The notes below the pieces were generated by a model. The model had not been told where the DNA came from. It did no database searches and saw only the letters and a program-made list of their open reading frames with translations. Source: Azadirachta indica (lineage: Eukaryota; Streptophyta; Magnoliopsida; Sapindales; Meliaceae). From it: a stretch of DNA of 64,000 nt. The stretch is taken from assembly GCA_022749755.1 (NCBI GenBank), contig CM040444.1, positions 11,636,274-11,700,273 on the forward strand. The letters are read 5' to 3'. Below, one piece after another: positions 1 through 11,860 of the stretch. Every line of letters begins with the position of its first letter. Positions within the stretch are counted from its first letter, which is position 1. A program made the position numbers and the translations under genes.

Positions 1-1040
1 TATTGTTGCCAGCGTCACTGTCGCATTTTTAAAAAGAGTCGAGGTTCATCTCCAAGCAAAAGCTTAGAGCGATATTATTAATGAATGAATAGAAAAGTAC
101 AAAAGAGCTTGACAAATCAAGTGAAAAACATGAATGGATTAATCGGAAAAAGCTGAAACAAAAGGTACAACAACCCATAAGCCCCACAGAACTTCGCAGC
201 AAACCAGTATGCAAAACCTGCAACCAATAGGCCAAATAGAAATAAACCAGCAAGTCATGAGCGGCAAACCAGTGTGCCAAACTTGCAGTGTCAGCACACT
301 TCCTTGCTGTGAACAACAGCAGTAGAAAAGAGCAGAAATTGCATAATCCATTAACAAAAGTTTATTAAAAACCCAAAATTTGTAACTTTTCTAGTAGAAA
401 TGAATGACCAAATTGAGGGAATGATGATTTTGTTTTATATTAAGTATAGTCTCTTGACACATTGCATTCTAGCTTCTTTAGGCCCTTGCAGATATCTTTC
501 TTTCTTAAGCATGAGATGTTATATTTTTCTTCTTTTTGTATCATTTTATAAGAATTCTCAAAAGCGTTGTGATTTATTCATGCACCTCCCTTAAGTTGAT
601 ATAGCATTCATTTCCATAAAGCCCTCATCTTTGCAATACTCCTCTTAAACTTCGAATGCAATTCACATGTCATCTTCCTATCAAGGTGGCCTTCCTTGGT
701 AAATTACTTTAGTCCTCTCAATGACAAGATCTCATCCTTGGTATATCAATGTCTTTGAAAGGATGACTTTGTACTATAGCACATGGGTCGTCCTCTTTGG
801 TACTCCGATGTGGCGTCTGTTAAGCATTGTAGCATGTGTCTTAGCTAATTTATAACAAAAGTCTCCTGGTTTTCGTGGTACTAATTGTAGTAGTGTCATG
901 AAAACTACCATATAAACTACATTAGATACTTTACGGCAATTTTCATTGACCATGACTCTTCAGGTGTTAATGTTAGCGACGTCGTAACAAAGTGCTATTT
1001 GATGGCTCTAGTGTTGTCCACTTCAATCATACCCGTGACT
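1..1040. other. unassigned intergenic DNA
   Basis: No convincing coding region was seen on either strand. Short open stretches at 29-594 lack recognisable motifs and overlap one another in several frames. The block at about 600-1000 is less AT-rich than its surroundings and could be a decayed transposon or gene fragment, but no protein motif could be read in it. Confidence 0.4.
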
Positions 1041-1495
1041 TTCAAGATAGATATACTTTTAAAAATATACCTCAATACTAAATTTAATATTTTTATATTC
1101 TTATTTAATAATTTAATTGAATTTTTATTAAAAAATAATTTTAAAAAAATTTGATTATCTTTATTTATAATGAATATGATATGTATTTATATTTTTATTT
1201 ATATTTATTATGTATTTGATAATATTTTTAACAAAATTCAATGACAATAATATAATTTTTAAATACATATTATTCGATAAAAGGTTATATATGCTTTATT
1301 TAAAAATTGTTAGTCATTATATACTAAATTGTTATTAAAAGAAATAAAAAAGAGGGTTGGCAACACTTTTATATATCAATTTGTCCAAAGCCATTGTTCG
1401 TGTTTTAATTTAAATAATAATATTTTCGTTTATAAATTTTTACAAAAAAATAAAATAAAATATACTTTTTTAAATTTAATATTTTAACCCTAATA
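1040..1495. repeat. AT-rich dispersed repeat, family S (left part)
   Basis: This AT-rich block resembles 26270-26540 in the same orientation, and 10960-11215 and 25850-26040 as reverse complements. Shared strings include a run around GATTATCTTTATTTATAAT. It is followed directly by a GATGG-type element at about 1496, and the S sequence resumes near 4016. This suggests that an S copy was split by that insertion. Confidence 0.55.
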
Positions 1496-4015
1496 TGTAG
1501 GGATGGTAACCAATAGGGAATGGGCTGGGGTTCCAAATCCCCATCACCATCTTTAATTGGGTCGAGAATCACCATCTCCTCCTTCCCCGTTTGGGTCTAA
1601 ATGGGGTCAGGTCAGGATGTACCTGCTTTGGAAAATAAATCCCCTGAACAGCCCATTACTTTATTTGACCTTGATTAATCACTTTTCAATACCAAGCCTA
1701 TTATTTTAAACTTATTAAGCATATAGTTTTATTACGTTCACTTTTTTACCCACTTGATTTTTATTAATTTTTAAGCCAAAATTCATAATTTTTCAACCAA
1801 TAAATTCTGCTTTTACTAATAAAATAAAAGTATTAACATTAAAATTAAATTCAAAAAATAAAAAATAAAAGTTACATAAATTTCTCTCTTTCTTTTACTT
1901 AACATAAAAATTTACACGAACTTAAGTTTTAATTTTTCTAAAGTTTCTTTTTTAAATCTATTGTTTTAGGTTATTTTAACTCAATAATTTTATAATAATT
2001 TAATAGTACTAAACTCAATATAAATTTTTAAAAAAAAATAAATTTAAGCTATTTCAACTAACTATTCTAAATTTTTTAGAAATTTGTTATGGTACAACAA
2101 ATTATTCTAACACCACACTGTAGTACAGAAAGATTGCATTGTTTTAATAACCTACAATTTTAAACGGCTATCAAAGCAATTTTAATAGAGTAGAAACAAC
2201 GACTAATACGCTCTTATATCTTATACAAAGTCTTAAATGACAATTATAACAATTTTTCAACATTCTCAACATTCATTCATCAATTATAACCTTCTTCCTA
2301 TTTTGAAAATTCATTCATTAAATTTCTTGTTGCTGTTTTGCCACTACCCCACCAAATCACCTTCTGATGTAAATCTTATCCTTCCTTGGTCACTATACTA
2401 CCAAATCAGTTCCCCACACAAATTCCTTGTCGCTGCTCTGCCACCACATGGTCCCCGCGCATGCTCATTGCCAATTCCTTGTCGTTAATTTTAATTGCGA
2501 GGGGCCTTTGGTTCTTTTGTTAATTTTAATTGCCACCCTACTGTGTAGGGCTTTCTTGGACCAATTTAGATATTTGTTTTGTGGATATTCATCGATGGTG
2601 AAGAATCTACGTATGAAAGATTGAGAATTATTGCAACTCAGTTGTTGGTGAGGATGGATGAGAAGCGGCTTTGTTCTTGGCAAGGATGAGTGGAGATAGG
2701 TGGGTTGAACAAAAGGTTAAGGTGTTTTTAAGCAAAAAGACTACTTTGCCCTTACACCGTCAAAAATTTTTCGACGACTGTTTAAAATTTGTCACTCTTT
2801 AAGGCAAATGCAATCCTTTTGCACTGTTGTAAAGCGTGAGAACAATTGTTGATTACAACGACATCCAAATAAATTTACACTAGCCAATTGAAAAAAATTC
2901 TTAACTTTATTGACTTAAATATATATTTAAAGTATTTAACGAAATTAGCTCTTACAATTATCAATTTTTAGCATTAAATATTCTCAATTTTCAATTTTTC
3001 ATCAAATCTTATAGTATAAATTAAATTTTTTATATCTTTCCAATAAATATAAATTAATTTTTCGTATGTGAACTCGTTAATTCACATATCGTCAAAATAA
3101 TATAGTAATAATAAATTCTTTATTTTTTCATAAAATAGTTGATGAAAATAAATAATTTAGTTGACAATAATCATCAATTTTACTGAGATAATTTATATAA
3201 AACTTTATAACTAATAATAATTTTGTTAGATAAAGTATCAAATTTATTAATTAATTGATACATTTACTTCAATTTTTTTATCAACCTATATAAATATAAG
3301 AAATAAATAAATGTAATAGTAAATTATAATCAAATTCTTAAAAGAATTGATAAAAAAATTAGAGAAAATATTTAAAATTAATCTTAGAGTTTTATGTTTC
3401 ATGATAATTTAATTTTGTATAATGTACTTTTTTTTGGTAAATAAGATAATGAAATATAAAAAGATAAAAATCTTTGAGAATTTATTTGTCTTTGTTAATA
3501 TTTTATTGTTAATTAAAAGAAATTAATGAATTTAATTATAAAGTGATTACTTTGTTTGACATCAATTATTAATTTTTATTTTATCAAAATTCATTGTTCC
3601 AATTATTAAAAGTTATTTAGTTTTCTTTGTTGCTGATTGTTTCAATATATTTCTTCCTTAAGAAAATGAATTTTAAAATTTCTAAAGTTAATTAATCTAA
3701 AACCTGTTAAGTTTTATAAAAAAACTTAATTCATTAAATTAAAAAATTTTAAACATTTATTAGGTGTTTGATTAACTAAATTTTAAAAAAAAAAAACTTT
3801 TACAGTTGTATATCAAATAAAATGGATGTACGTGCAATTAATGAAAAAGAACTTAAATATTTACAAGGAAGCGGTACAAGAAAGGGGAAAGAGGCTCGTT
3901 CCCGTACTCAGACTCGTTTTCAGGGGATGATTTTTCATTCCCCTAACCAAATTTCTATTCTTTTCATTTTTTATTCAAAAAAATTGGGTCCCGCGAAGGG
4001 TTTTGTCATCTCTAT
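1496..4015. mobile_element. GATGG-type non-autonomous element (family R, copy 1)
   Basis: The left end reads GGATGGTAACCAATAGGG and continues with G/C-rich strings such as AAATGGGGTCAGG. The block 1500-2100 aligns with 23340-23900, and 2890-3170 aligns with the reverse complement of 24380-24620. A second G/C-rich end in inverted orientation lies at about 3870-4012. No transposase was found inside. The family is tentatively hAT-like, because the flanks compared with an uninterrupted S repeat near 26530 would fit a short target duplication of about 8 bp. The right boundary is approximate. The interior at 2240-2700 is less AT-rich and has open frames without recognisable domains. Confidence 0.5.
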
Positions 4016-4140
4016 TCATATATTATAAATAGTAAAGATTAAATTATTAATTATAAAAATTTTATAATAGATTTTGTTATTTTACTAAAATTTTATAATT
4101 AAAATGATAATATGGTAATAAGTCAAACTTATAGAAATTC
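4016..4140. repeat. family S repeat, right part
   Basis: This continues the S repeat interrupted at 1495. It resembles 26540-26650, with runs of AAATTATTAATTATAA type followed by TTCTTCAAAATTCATGAGG, which matches TTCTTCAAAATTTAGGAGG near 26698. Confidence 0.45.
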
Positions 4141-5310
4141 AGTGCAAATATCTTCTTATTTCTTCAAAATTCATGAGGTATAAGCACAACCCATTAACTC
4201 AAGGTTATCCTAGTGTTTCCCCTAAAGCAAGAGAAATAAATAAGACTACCAATAAAATATAACTATATATAAATGTAAAAGTGGGAGAAAATTAAAATTG
4301 GTTGCCATTGTCATTATGACCGTCAGAGAAGGAGCCAAAACTAGAAAATGAGGAGGGTCAAAATGGTTAAAAATAAAGTTAATTGAGTAATATTTTAAAA
4401 ATAATTAATAAATTAAGGAGTAAAGTGACAATATTTTAAAGTATAGAAGTCAACATATATATAAATTTAAGAATTGAATAAAAAATTTAAATATTTATAA
4501 TAAAAATTAAAAAAAATTTATGGGTTCCCTCAGGGCCCTATAGGCACTCTACCATTGATCATTGATATTAATAGCAGTGATAGTTTCATTCTTCGTTGAT
4601 ATCATGAAACACTAAATTTTTTTATACTTTGGATGATAAGGTTGTTTTGACAAATATAGTATCGAAAAAAGTCCAAACACAACCTAAATTACGAAAATTA
4701 CTATTATACTTCTATAGCGGAGGAATAGAAGCACGTGGTGATTGCCATCGATTTTTATGGTCAACAATGTGTGAGTAATGATAACGAGTGTATCATCCTA
4801 GGGGCTAGTTTATTTCTATGAAAGAATCAAAAATGCACATGGAAGTTTTGATTAATGATTTTTAAGAGATCTTATAGTTATTCAAAGATCCTTTATGAAT
4901 TATGTTAAAAATACCATACTAGGCCTCATTTAATTTAAAGATTAACGTATCACATTTCCCTTCTTGTCATTCAAATTAATAGAATGTATCCTTTAACAAA
5001 TGGGATTAGATAAATATTTTTGGAACTACAAGAGTCTAAATTTAAGGAGCTAAGAGTCGTCATTTTCTCTTACAAGAAAGAATGTAACTAAAATTTGGTT
5101 GATAAACAAATAGATATCTCATTGAATCAAAATTGAGAAAAGAATAAATGGGCACATAAATTTTACTAGAGAAACCATGGAAATAGATGCAAACGACGAG
5201 AAAAAAAAAATCATTTTTGCATTAATTCTCTTTTCTCACGAATTAGTAGAATAGTCTTTTCATTAATTAATCTTTCATGTTAAGATTATATAGCCTTCTT
5301 AAATTGCTAT
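4141..5310. other. unassigned intergenic DNA, 3' flank of the MGACAS gene
   Basis: No gene or clear repeat was recognised. The sequence is moderately AT-rich with short interrupted frames on both strands. Confidence 0.4.
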
Positions 5311-5988
5311 TTAGTTTTCTTTCTTCACTTCATTTTTCTCCTCGGAATTCTTGATTTCTTGAGTCTTCTCTGCTGCAGTTGTTGCTGGTGCCACCTCAAC
5401 CTTCTGTTCCTCTTCCTTTGGCTTCTTCTGCTCCTCTTCCTTTGGCTTAACCTGACCTTCTTCGCTGGTCTTCTTTTCCTCAGCTTTTTCTTCTTTCTTC
5501 ACATCAACCTGCTATTGATATTCATACAGACATAATAAGTCATGTTTGCTTATATATAGCTATAAACATCAATAAAATATTGCTTATTCATAATAATTTG
5601 ATGTTCAATTAGATTACAAAATTCGACACAAAATTGTAAAATCAATGTTATTCTAATACCATACTAAATTATCACTTTACTTAAAAACTTAAATTTTGAA
5701 GGTAAAGATTCAAATATTTGTATTTAAGCCTGGTTTATAAGCTGTAACAAAACGATTAAAAAAGTATCATATGTACAAGTTACAAATCTATATATATATA
5801 AATACCTTATCAAGTAAGGACCCAAGAGACTGGAGTTTGGCCTCATCATCATTCTTTTTCTCCTGCTCAGTTTTCACCTCCTCGGTGCTCTCCACTGCTT
5901 TCACAGATTCTTCTTTGGCCGGCTCCGGGGCAGGCGCAGCGGTAGCATCTTTCTTCATGCCCTTTGGAACACTAGCACAAGCACCCAT
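5311..5988 (-). CDS. Lys/Glu-rich protein with MGACAS N-terminus, two exons
   Basis: Exon 1 is 5806-5988 and exon 2 is 5311-5508. The donor AAG|GTATTT and acceptor AGCAG|GTTGAT join in phase 0 to give about 126 residues. The protein starts MGACASVPKG. Gly2 followed by Cys4 is the usual arrangement for N-myristoylation plus palmitoylation, which predicts attachment to the cytosolic face of a membrane. The rest is low complexity: Ala/Pro/Glu to about residue 30, then charged stretches with repeated KPKEEEQ units in exon 2. No enzymatic domain or membrane segment is visible. The start is the first ATG after a TATA-like box at 6120-6128. Small acidic plant proteins of this type are often annotated as uncharacterised. 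The gene model is well supported by splice sites and phase; the function is unknown. Confidence 0.75.
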
Positions 5989-6118
5989 ATTTTTTCTTCA
6001 AAAAAGAAAGAGAATTGAAAGCTAAAGGCAAATTCTCTTTCTTTTTCTTGTGATAGTGTTTGGGAGAAAGGTTTCAAAGGCACAAATGAGACACACATCT
6101 GGTAACCCTAAGGGAGGG

Positions 6119-6128
6119 TTTATATATA
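6119..6128 (-). promoter_or_regulatory. TATA-like box of the MGACAS gene
   Basis: Read on the minus strand the sequence is CTATATATAAAC, about 130 nt upstream of the ATG at 5988. That leaves room for a leader of about 100 nt. It is a candidate from position and sequence only. Confidence 0.5.
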
Positions 6129-6259
6129 GAGTTTTGTTTTGAGGGTTGTTTAGGATTTGCAGAGCCGAAATATTTTCTAGGCCATGAAAGATTTGAGGCA
6201 GGCAATGATCGAGTGGCAGCGCAACAGCCGGTTGATTTACAGTCACAGGTTGTCAACAC

Positions 6260-7375
6260 CGTTTCATTATTACTAATATTTTCTCTTAGACTTAGTTACC
6301 ACATATCATAGGTGTTGAGTACAAAAATAGAAAACTGAGTTCTTCTCTTCTTGACCTTCTGTAAAAAATATAAAAATAGATGTAGTTCTTGCTAGCCTAA
6401 ATTTCGTTCTTTTTTAAATCATAGATATACCCTTTAGTTGTCTAAGTGTGTCATTAAATAATAAACATATAAGTCATTATATAATCCGTTTTAAGTGCTA
6501 AACTTGCAACATTAATACTGACAAAATGCAAGGTATTTATATTATTGAAATGCAGGTGCAAGCCTGATAGTCTCAGAAGGGTGTGTCTAATAATTAGTTT
6601 CAGCTCAACAGTTCTTCAACTCATATAGGCTATATAATGGAAGTACGTCCATATGTTGCTTGTTCAGTAAAAGATTATTATTTATAACTTGTCCCCGTTA
6701 AATTAACTATACCCATCAACAGGTTTGAGTTAGATGAGTTGGATTATTTTGCAATTTTTAATGATTTATGCACAAAGATTATTATTTTATATTTAAAAAA
6801 TTAAAATATTAAATGATGTGGTTAATAAGATGGATAATATATATTTTATAAATTTTTATAATAACTAAAATTAAAATATTAATTTTATTTTAAACTATTA
6901 AATAGTTTTATGAACCAAAAACTTATTAAACTAAATAGATTTATTAGCTAAGTAGACTTAAAATAATAATTGAAATACAATTTCTTTATCCAAAATTATT
7001 GTACGCAAACTGATATGACCTAATAATATTCATTGAATAACACGTAAAATAATTTTAGTAAGAATAAAAAGGGAGCAAAATGACAATTATATGTTACATC
7101 AATACATATTCAATAGGTCATATAGAAAATTTATATTGTTATACTATTCATAGACATGTAGAAAGACTTAAATTAATATAGATTGAATTATTTTATATAT
7201 TGTTACAGAAAAAATCTACTCAACCCATGTATTAAATTGATTCTGATTGGTGTCATATTTGAATTCGCTTTGCTGTATGTCAGATGGACTTACTCATTTG
7301 AAATCCTAGCCTTAGTTTTAGCTATAAGTATTGATTTCTCTAATTTTTTTCCTTCTGAGAGGAGAAAATAAAGAG
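6260..7375. other. unassigned AT-rich intergenic DNA
   Basis: No coding region with recognisable motifs was seen. The open stretch at 7183-7371 has no supporting start context or homologous motif. Confidence 0.4.
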
Positions 7376-7610
7376 AATAAGATGTGGATTATCAGAAAGA
7401 ATGGCGTGAACTGTTCCCTCTAAAGCTCCAACAACACAGCCATAATCGTAGGTTAAGGTATACCTTTCCTGTATATTATCAAAAATCAGATGAATTTTGT
7501 ATGGATTGAAGGCAAAACTTGCCTGACTTCAGCTTGTTGGTACTGAGCTTCTCTCATTGTCAGAGCAAGTGTCGCGAGTTTTGTCTTCAAATTTCGGGAG
7601 AGAAGTTAAA
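7325..7610 (-). pseudogene. possible gene remnant of two exon-like pieces, family unknown
   Basis: On the minus strand a stretch at about 7500-7600 reads LATLALTMREAQYQQAEVRQ. After a plausible intron with acceptor ATATACAG near 7471, a second stretch reads ERYTLTYDYGCVVGALEG and remains open to a stop near 7346. Base composition is less AT-rich than the flanks. No start codon or complete domain is present and the family was not recognised. It could be an exon remnant, a fragment captured by a transposon, or chance. Confidence 0.3.
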
Positions 7611-8055
7611 TATCATTTTACCATTTTATCCTTGCGTATAAGGATAAGGATAAACTAACAGTCAACCAGAAAACACAATAATTTTAATTAAGGTTAAAAT
7701 TCTAAATAAAGAAAAGGGAATAAAATGTACTTCATATAAAAGAAAATATGCCGAGTTTATTTAAATATATTTTTTTATAATTTTAATTAAAGTTGAAATT
7801 GTAAATACTGTAAGAGGTTTTGACAATGATTTAAAAAGGTGGTCGTAGCATCGCTCGTGTATATTAGCAGTGTTTATCCAATAAACACTTACAATCCCAC
7901 GTCACTCTTTATTTAATTCTTAACTTCAGTGCAAAATACTCAACTGCTTTATCGAATTATACATGACATTTATTCTGACCACACAAATTATACACACCAA
8001 GAAGAACAAGCATCATGTATTACACATTACAACTTTTATAAAATGACTTCAGTAC

Positions 8056-9497
8056 TCATGCATCTATCGCAGCAGAAGCTGGAACAAACACTATGTTAAC
8101 TGCTGGGAAGTAATGGCAAACGGGAGAATTTCCAGGCTCAATATCAAGCACCCAAAACGATAGATGATTATGAGTCCATTGAGAGGCATCCATGTGACAA
8201 ACTGCAATTGCTTCCACTCTATCTCCATTATCACCTCCTAGTAAAACCTTAAATACCTTGTTTTCAGTTATTTGGCTATGGCAACCGAAAACGGCATAAG
8301 GGTAAGATAGGAAATGGCACGATACAACCTTGGAAGCAGGGATCTCTTGAGGCACGTCTAGGACAGTATAATTTTGGACATTGTTGGTTGGCTTTGTAAG
8401 GTGGATTGTGTTTACTGCTTTAAAATTGGTTTCCAGCCCAAAGAAACTGCGAGCAAAATCGAGCATGGACTCTAACGAGGTAGCACAGAATTTGCTTTCT
8501 CCTTCACTGGGATCAGCCTCACACATCCTGAGTGTGTCTTCAATGGCTTTTGCTTCCCACGAATCGTATTGGAAAGAGAAGTATTTGAGAAGGTAAGGAA
8601 GTTGTTTCAATGAGAATGGAATGGAATCAGCTTCTTCTCTAGACAAGAAGTGAGGAGCATCGTGAACAGGAAAATGAAAGGGCATCTTTTGCCCGACCTT
8701 TAGATCTTTGAAGAAGAAGAACTCCTTGTAATCCTTATGGGATACTGATGGATGATGATGAAAATCTATCTGATGCACTTCCTTCAAGTTCTTTTCAGCA
8801 AACTCTCTGGCATTAATTCTGTATCCGCTCTGACAAGTTCAATAAACAATAATATTGAGGAGCAAGGACTTGGATTCATCAACAATATACAAGTTCCCAA
8901 TTAAAGTTTATTTTCTATAACCAATTAATATGGATTTCTCAAAATGGTTGATACTTTTATGGTTATAACAAAGTCTATATAAGGATATATAAAATTCATC
9001 AGTTTTTTTCTTAATAAATACTAAAAAAAAAAAATCAAATTTCTTAACTCAGTGTGAGCTAGGTTCGAACTCCAAATCTCTTATAGCAAAGCACCCACAT
9101 TTTTTGATTAATTTATATACTTAGTATTTTGAATTATTTACCTTTTGAGATGATACAAGAGATTGGCTTCAAACCTCGCTCACATAAAGTAAAAGAAATT
9201 TTTTTTAAATATAATAATTAAAAAAGATTTTAAGAAATAGCCAAAGAAGGATACACTTATATTAATCATATAACCAGAAACTTAAACTTCGATATATCAT
9301 TTTGTGATCAGAATTTAAAATATATATACAAATAATATATATTACATAATGAAGAAAACCACAGCTTTAAATATTACCAAAAGGAGCACTAGACGCAGTA
9401 AGAGGTTGCAAGAAACCAATCTCAATCCCATCTTGCTTAGCAATAACTTCATCTTCCTTTTGGTTCTGTAATGGACACTTCAGTGACTTGCTATCAA
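8056..9497 (-). CDS. BURP-domain protein (RD22/USP-like), copy 1, 5' end not found
   Basis: The main exon 8056-8829 encodes a nearly full BURP domain. It opens with SGYRINAREF and carries FFFFKDLKVGQK and the spaced Cys-His pairs: CH-10-CH-26-CH-25-CH, ending in CHYFPAVNIVFVP. This is the family signature of secreted plant BURP proteins involved in stress and development. An upstream exon at 9378-9497 reads VDSKSLKCPLQNQKEDEVIA and then GFLQPLTASSAPF, a variable region typical of the segment before BURP. The donor TTTTG|GTAAT ends this exon in phase 1, while the acceptor TTGTCAG|AGCGG fits phase 0, so a small exon or another junction may be missing. No signal-peptide exon was found up to 9760. 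The domain call is firm; the full gene model and expression are not. Confidence 0.75.
9008..9225. mobile_element. small inverted-repeat element (MITE-like) in BURP intron, copy 1
   Basis: The arms TGTGAGCTAGGTTCGAACTC (from about 9053) and, inverted, TGTGAGCGAGGTTTGAAGCC (to about 9187) pair. Poly-A/T flanks extend the pairing outward. The same element sits at the equivalent intron position of BURP copy 2. No coding capacity. Confidence 0.55.
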
Positions 9498-10165
9498 CTG
9501 CCTAACATTTATAGTAACCAGAAGATTTAACTAAGGGAATTTTATATTTCTAGTGGCAAAATAAAGGACATTATTGGAGGAGTTTAATATATGCTAGAAA
9601 ATTATTCAAAAATTTTTAATGCGTGTTCTAGATTGATATGGTGGTAGTTAACTTTTCATTATCTCTAACGTGATTTTTCTTTTTCTGTTTTGTTTTGTTT
9701 CAATGATATGGAGATTCCCTCCAACCTACAAATTAAAAAAAAAATCAAATAATGATTGCGTAAGATGTTTTTGAGGCTTAATTTGTACTGTAATAGTTCG
9801 CTCATGCTTCAAAAATAAAATTTTTAAGTATTTACTAACATCAATTTTTAATGTGACCTACACTTTTTTCTATTAATATTGACCATATAATGCTTTCATC
9901 CTCAAAATATCAAATGGAGTCTAAGTGGTCACGATAATTTTATTTGATTGTTTTAAGTATTTTCGTATCAAAGTAAATTTCTACTAATATTTGAGAAGGA
10001 AGTTGTTTTATGCCTATTTTTATTTTTTTAATCTAACAAAACCTTTCTAGTTATTTCAAGACTTGACAAAAGTTTATAAAATATTCTTTGATATTCAAGA
10101 ATATATTTTTAAAAATGTTAAACAAAAAAAATATATTATTAAACGTGAATAAAAAAAGTGTTTAA
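9498..10165. repeat. 5' flank of BURP copy 1, duplicated at 15250-15980
   Basis: Blocks at 9560-9660 (ATTATTGGAGGAGTTTAATA) and 9700-9730 (ATATGGAGATTCCCTCCAAC) recur at 15260-15480 and 15945-15965. This shows that the duplication unit reaches well upstream of the BURP exons. No signal-peptide exon was recognised here. Confidence 0.5.
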
Positions 10166-10266
10166 ATATATTATTATTATCATTTTAGTGCCTAAAATTT
10201 AGTACAATAACAAACTATGATTTAATTTTCGTATAATTAACAATTGAATCCTCACTAATTAATATA

Positions 10267-10805
10267 AATTAGCAAAGATGGCAATTTGAATAAGCTTGTC
10301 GCATCAAATAAAAATATAATATATTTTAAGCTAACCTGAACCTAATCTGTTTAATAATCATATTAAGAATTAAAACTTTGATCTAACTCATTTATTAAAT
10401 GAGATACATGTTGTAGCATGAGTTTAATGTATTCTTATATATTTTAATATAGATTCTAAGTATTTATTATATTACTTATGTAAATGCTAGTGAATTTTAT
10501 TATAAATAGTATTAAATATTTTTTCAAATAGTAAAAATATAATTAAACACTTTTAAAATATGAAAATATAAAATAGATATATTTAACTACTAATTAATTA
10601 GTATAAAATGATCATTCAAATAGTTAATCGTGTTATAAATAGGTTTGCATATCAAAACTTCCGAATTTGAATTTGACACAATTATTAATCGTATCATATC
10701 ATTATCACTATTTATTAATCAAGTTTATTTTGAATTAATCCGAACTTGCTAACTTTATATCGTGTTTATGTCAGGTTGACAAGTTATCTCAAAAATTGCC
10801 ACCTA
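10267..10805. mobile_element. short terminal-inverted-repeat element, non-autonomous
   Basis: The left end reads GATGGCAATTTGAATAAGCT and the right end, inverted, reads GGTGGCAATTTTTGAGATAA. In both, CTTGTC follows shortly afterwards. Length is about 540 bp with no coding capacity. The preceding 100 bp resemble the sequence just before family R copy 2 at 23230-23340, so insertions of this type recur in one repeat context. Confidence 0.45.
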
Positions 10806-10959
10806 ATTTGAAATTAGGGATTAAAATGTTAAATTTAAAAAACTTAATTTTTCCTTTTATTGTTTTGAAAAACTTTAAAAATAAATATGACTAAATATTT
10901 AATTACAATGCTATATATAAACTAATATCCTAAAATACTCTTAACTTTCTTTTTTTTTT

Positions 10960-11215
10960 TTACTTTTTTGGTAATAATTTACTATACAATGATTATAAAA
11001 GTTTTTAAATAAAACATTTATAATATTTTATTTCATATATTTTCCTAAAAAAATTATCAACCACAAAATTAATATAAATAAAAAATATAATACATACTAT
11101 ATTTATTACAAATAAAGATAATCAACATTCTCTTTTAAATTTTTTAATTAAAATTAAATTAAATTATTAAATAAGAATATAAAAATATATTTAATTATCA
11201 TTCTTTTAAGTACAC
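10960..11215. repeat. family S repeat, inverted copy
   Basis: The reverse complement resembles 1040-1340 and 26270-26480, including the ATTATCTTTATTTGTAAT-type string. AT-rich and non-coding. Confidence 0.5.
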
Positions 11216-11249
11216 AATGTTAAATTTAATTCACATAAACTAACAATTT

Positions 11250-11860
11250 GTACCGCCTTTGATTCTTCCATACACTCCTACTCCACATAAAACTGCACTA
11301 GCTGACAACGTTGACTTTTGCCTGAGCTTAGTTATGGGCATTGAGGTTGTCTTGTGGCAGGATAATGACCACGGTAGGGCAACAGGGGAATATTGGTTAT
11401 GGTTGATGTTAGTGGGGTATTGGTTGAGCCGAGGAATATGGTCATGGGGTGGATGGTTAAGAGTTTGGTGACTGACATTTTTGCTGAATTGAACCTTTTG
11501 GATGGCTTTTGATCATTGAAATTGAAGTATGGTAACTGGGGTTTTCCTTCCTGTTTAGTTAGATTTCTAAAGTAATAATCATGCATTTTATTTTCTAATT
11601 TCTTGATTATAGAATTATCCAAATGCAATCAATGGCAAAAAGCTTAGCTGCAAGCGCAATATGTCCTTCCTTTGAAGCTTGAGTGGTATTGTTGATGCAT
11701 CTTCTAGTCTCGACAAGTTAAATGACCCATAGGCTGCATCATCAATTTCTTTATCACCAAAACCTAAATTCAAAAGGAGCAAAGCCCATATTCAACAGAT
11801 GCAATTGGCTTCACTGACTCACACTTTTGTACCACAAAAATATTGATGCATCTTCGCAGT
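11250..11860. other. less AT-rich segment, possible gene fragment
   Basis: This 600-bp block stands out from the surrounding DNA by its higher G+C. The minus strand is open over 11332-11628, and a further stretch at about 11630-11790 reads GDKEIDDAAYGSFNLSRLED. No family was recognised and the frames do not join cleanly. It could be a fragment captured by a transposon or a decayed exon. Confidence 0.3.

Noticed and set aside
5771..6025. Plus-strand open frame across exon 1 of the MGACAS gene
   Set aside because: It is the antisense of a Glu/Lys-rich coding exon with good splice signals, and has no motifs of its own.
9055..9075. GGTTCGAACTCC, like the B box or T-loop of a tRNA
   Set aside because: No acceptor stem, anticodon arm or A box fits around it. 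It is one arm of a small inverted-repeat element whose partner lies at about 9170.
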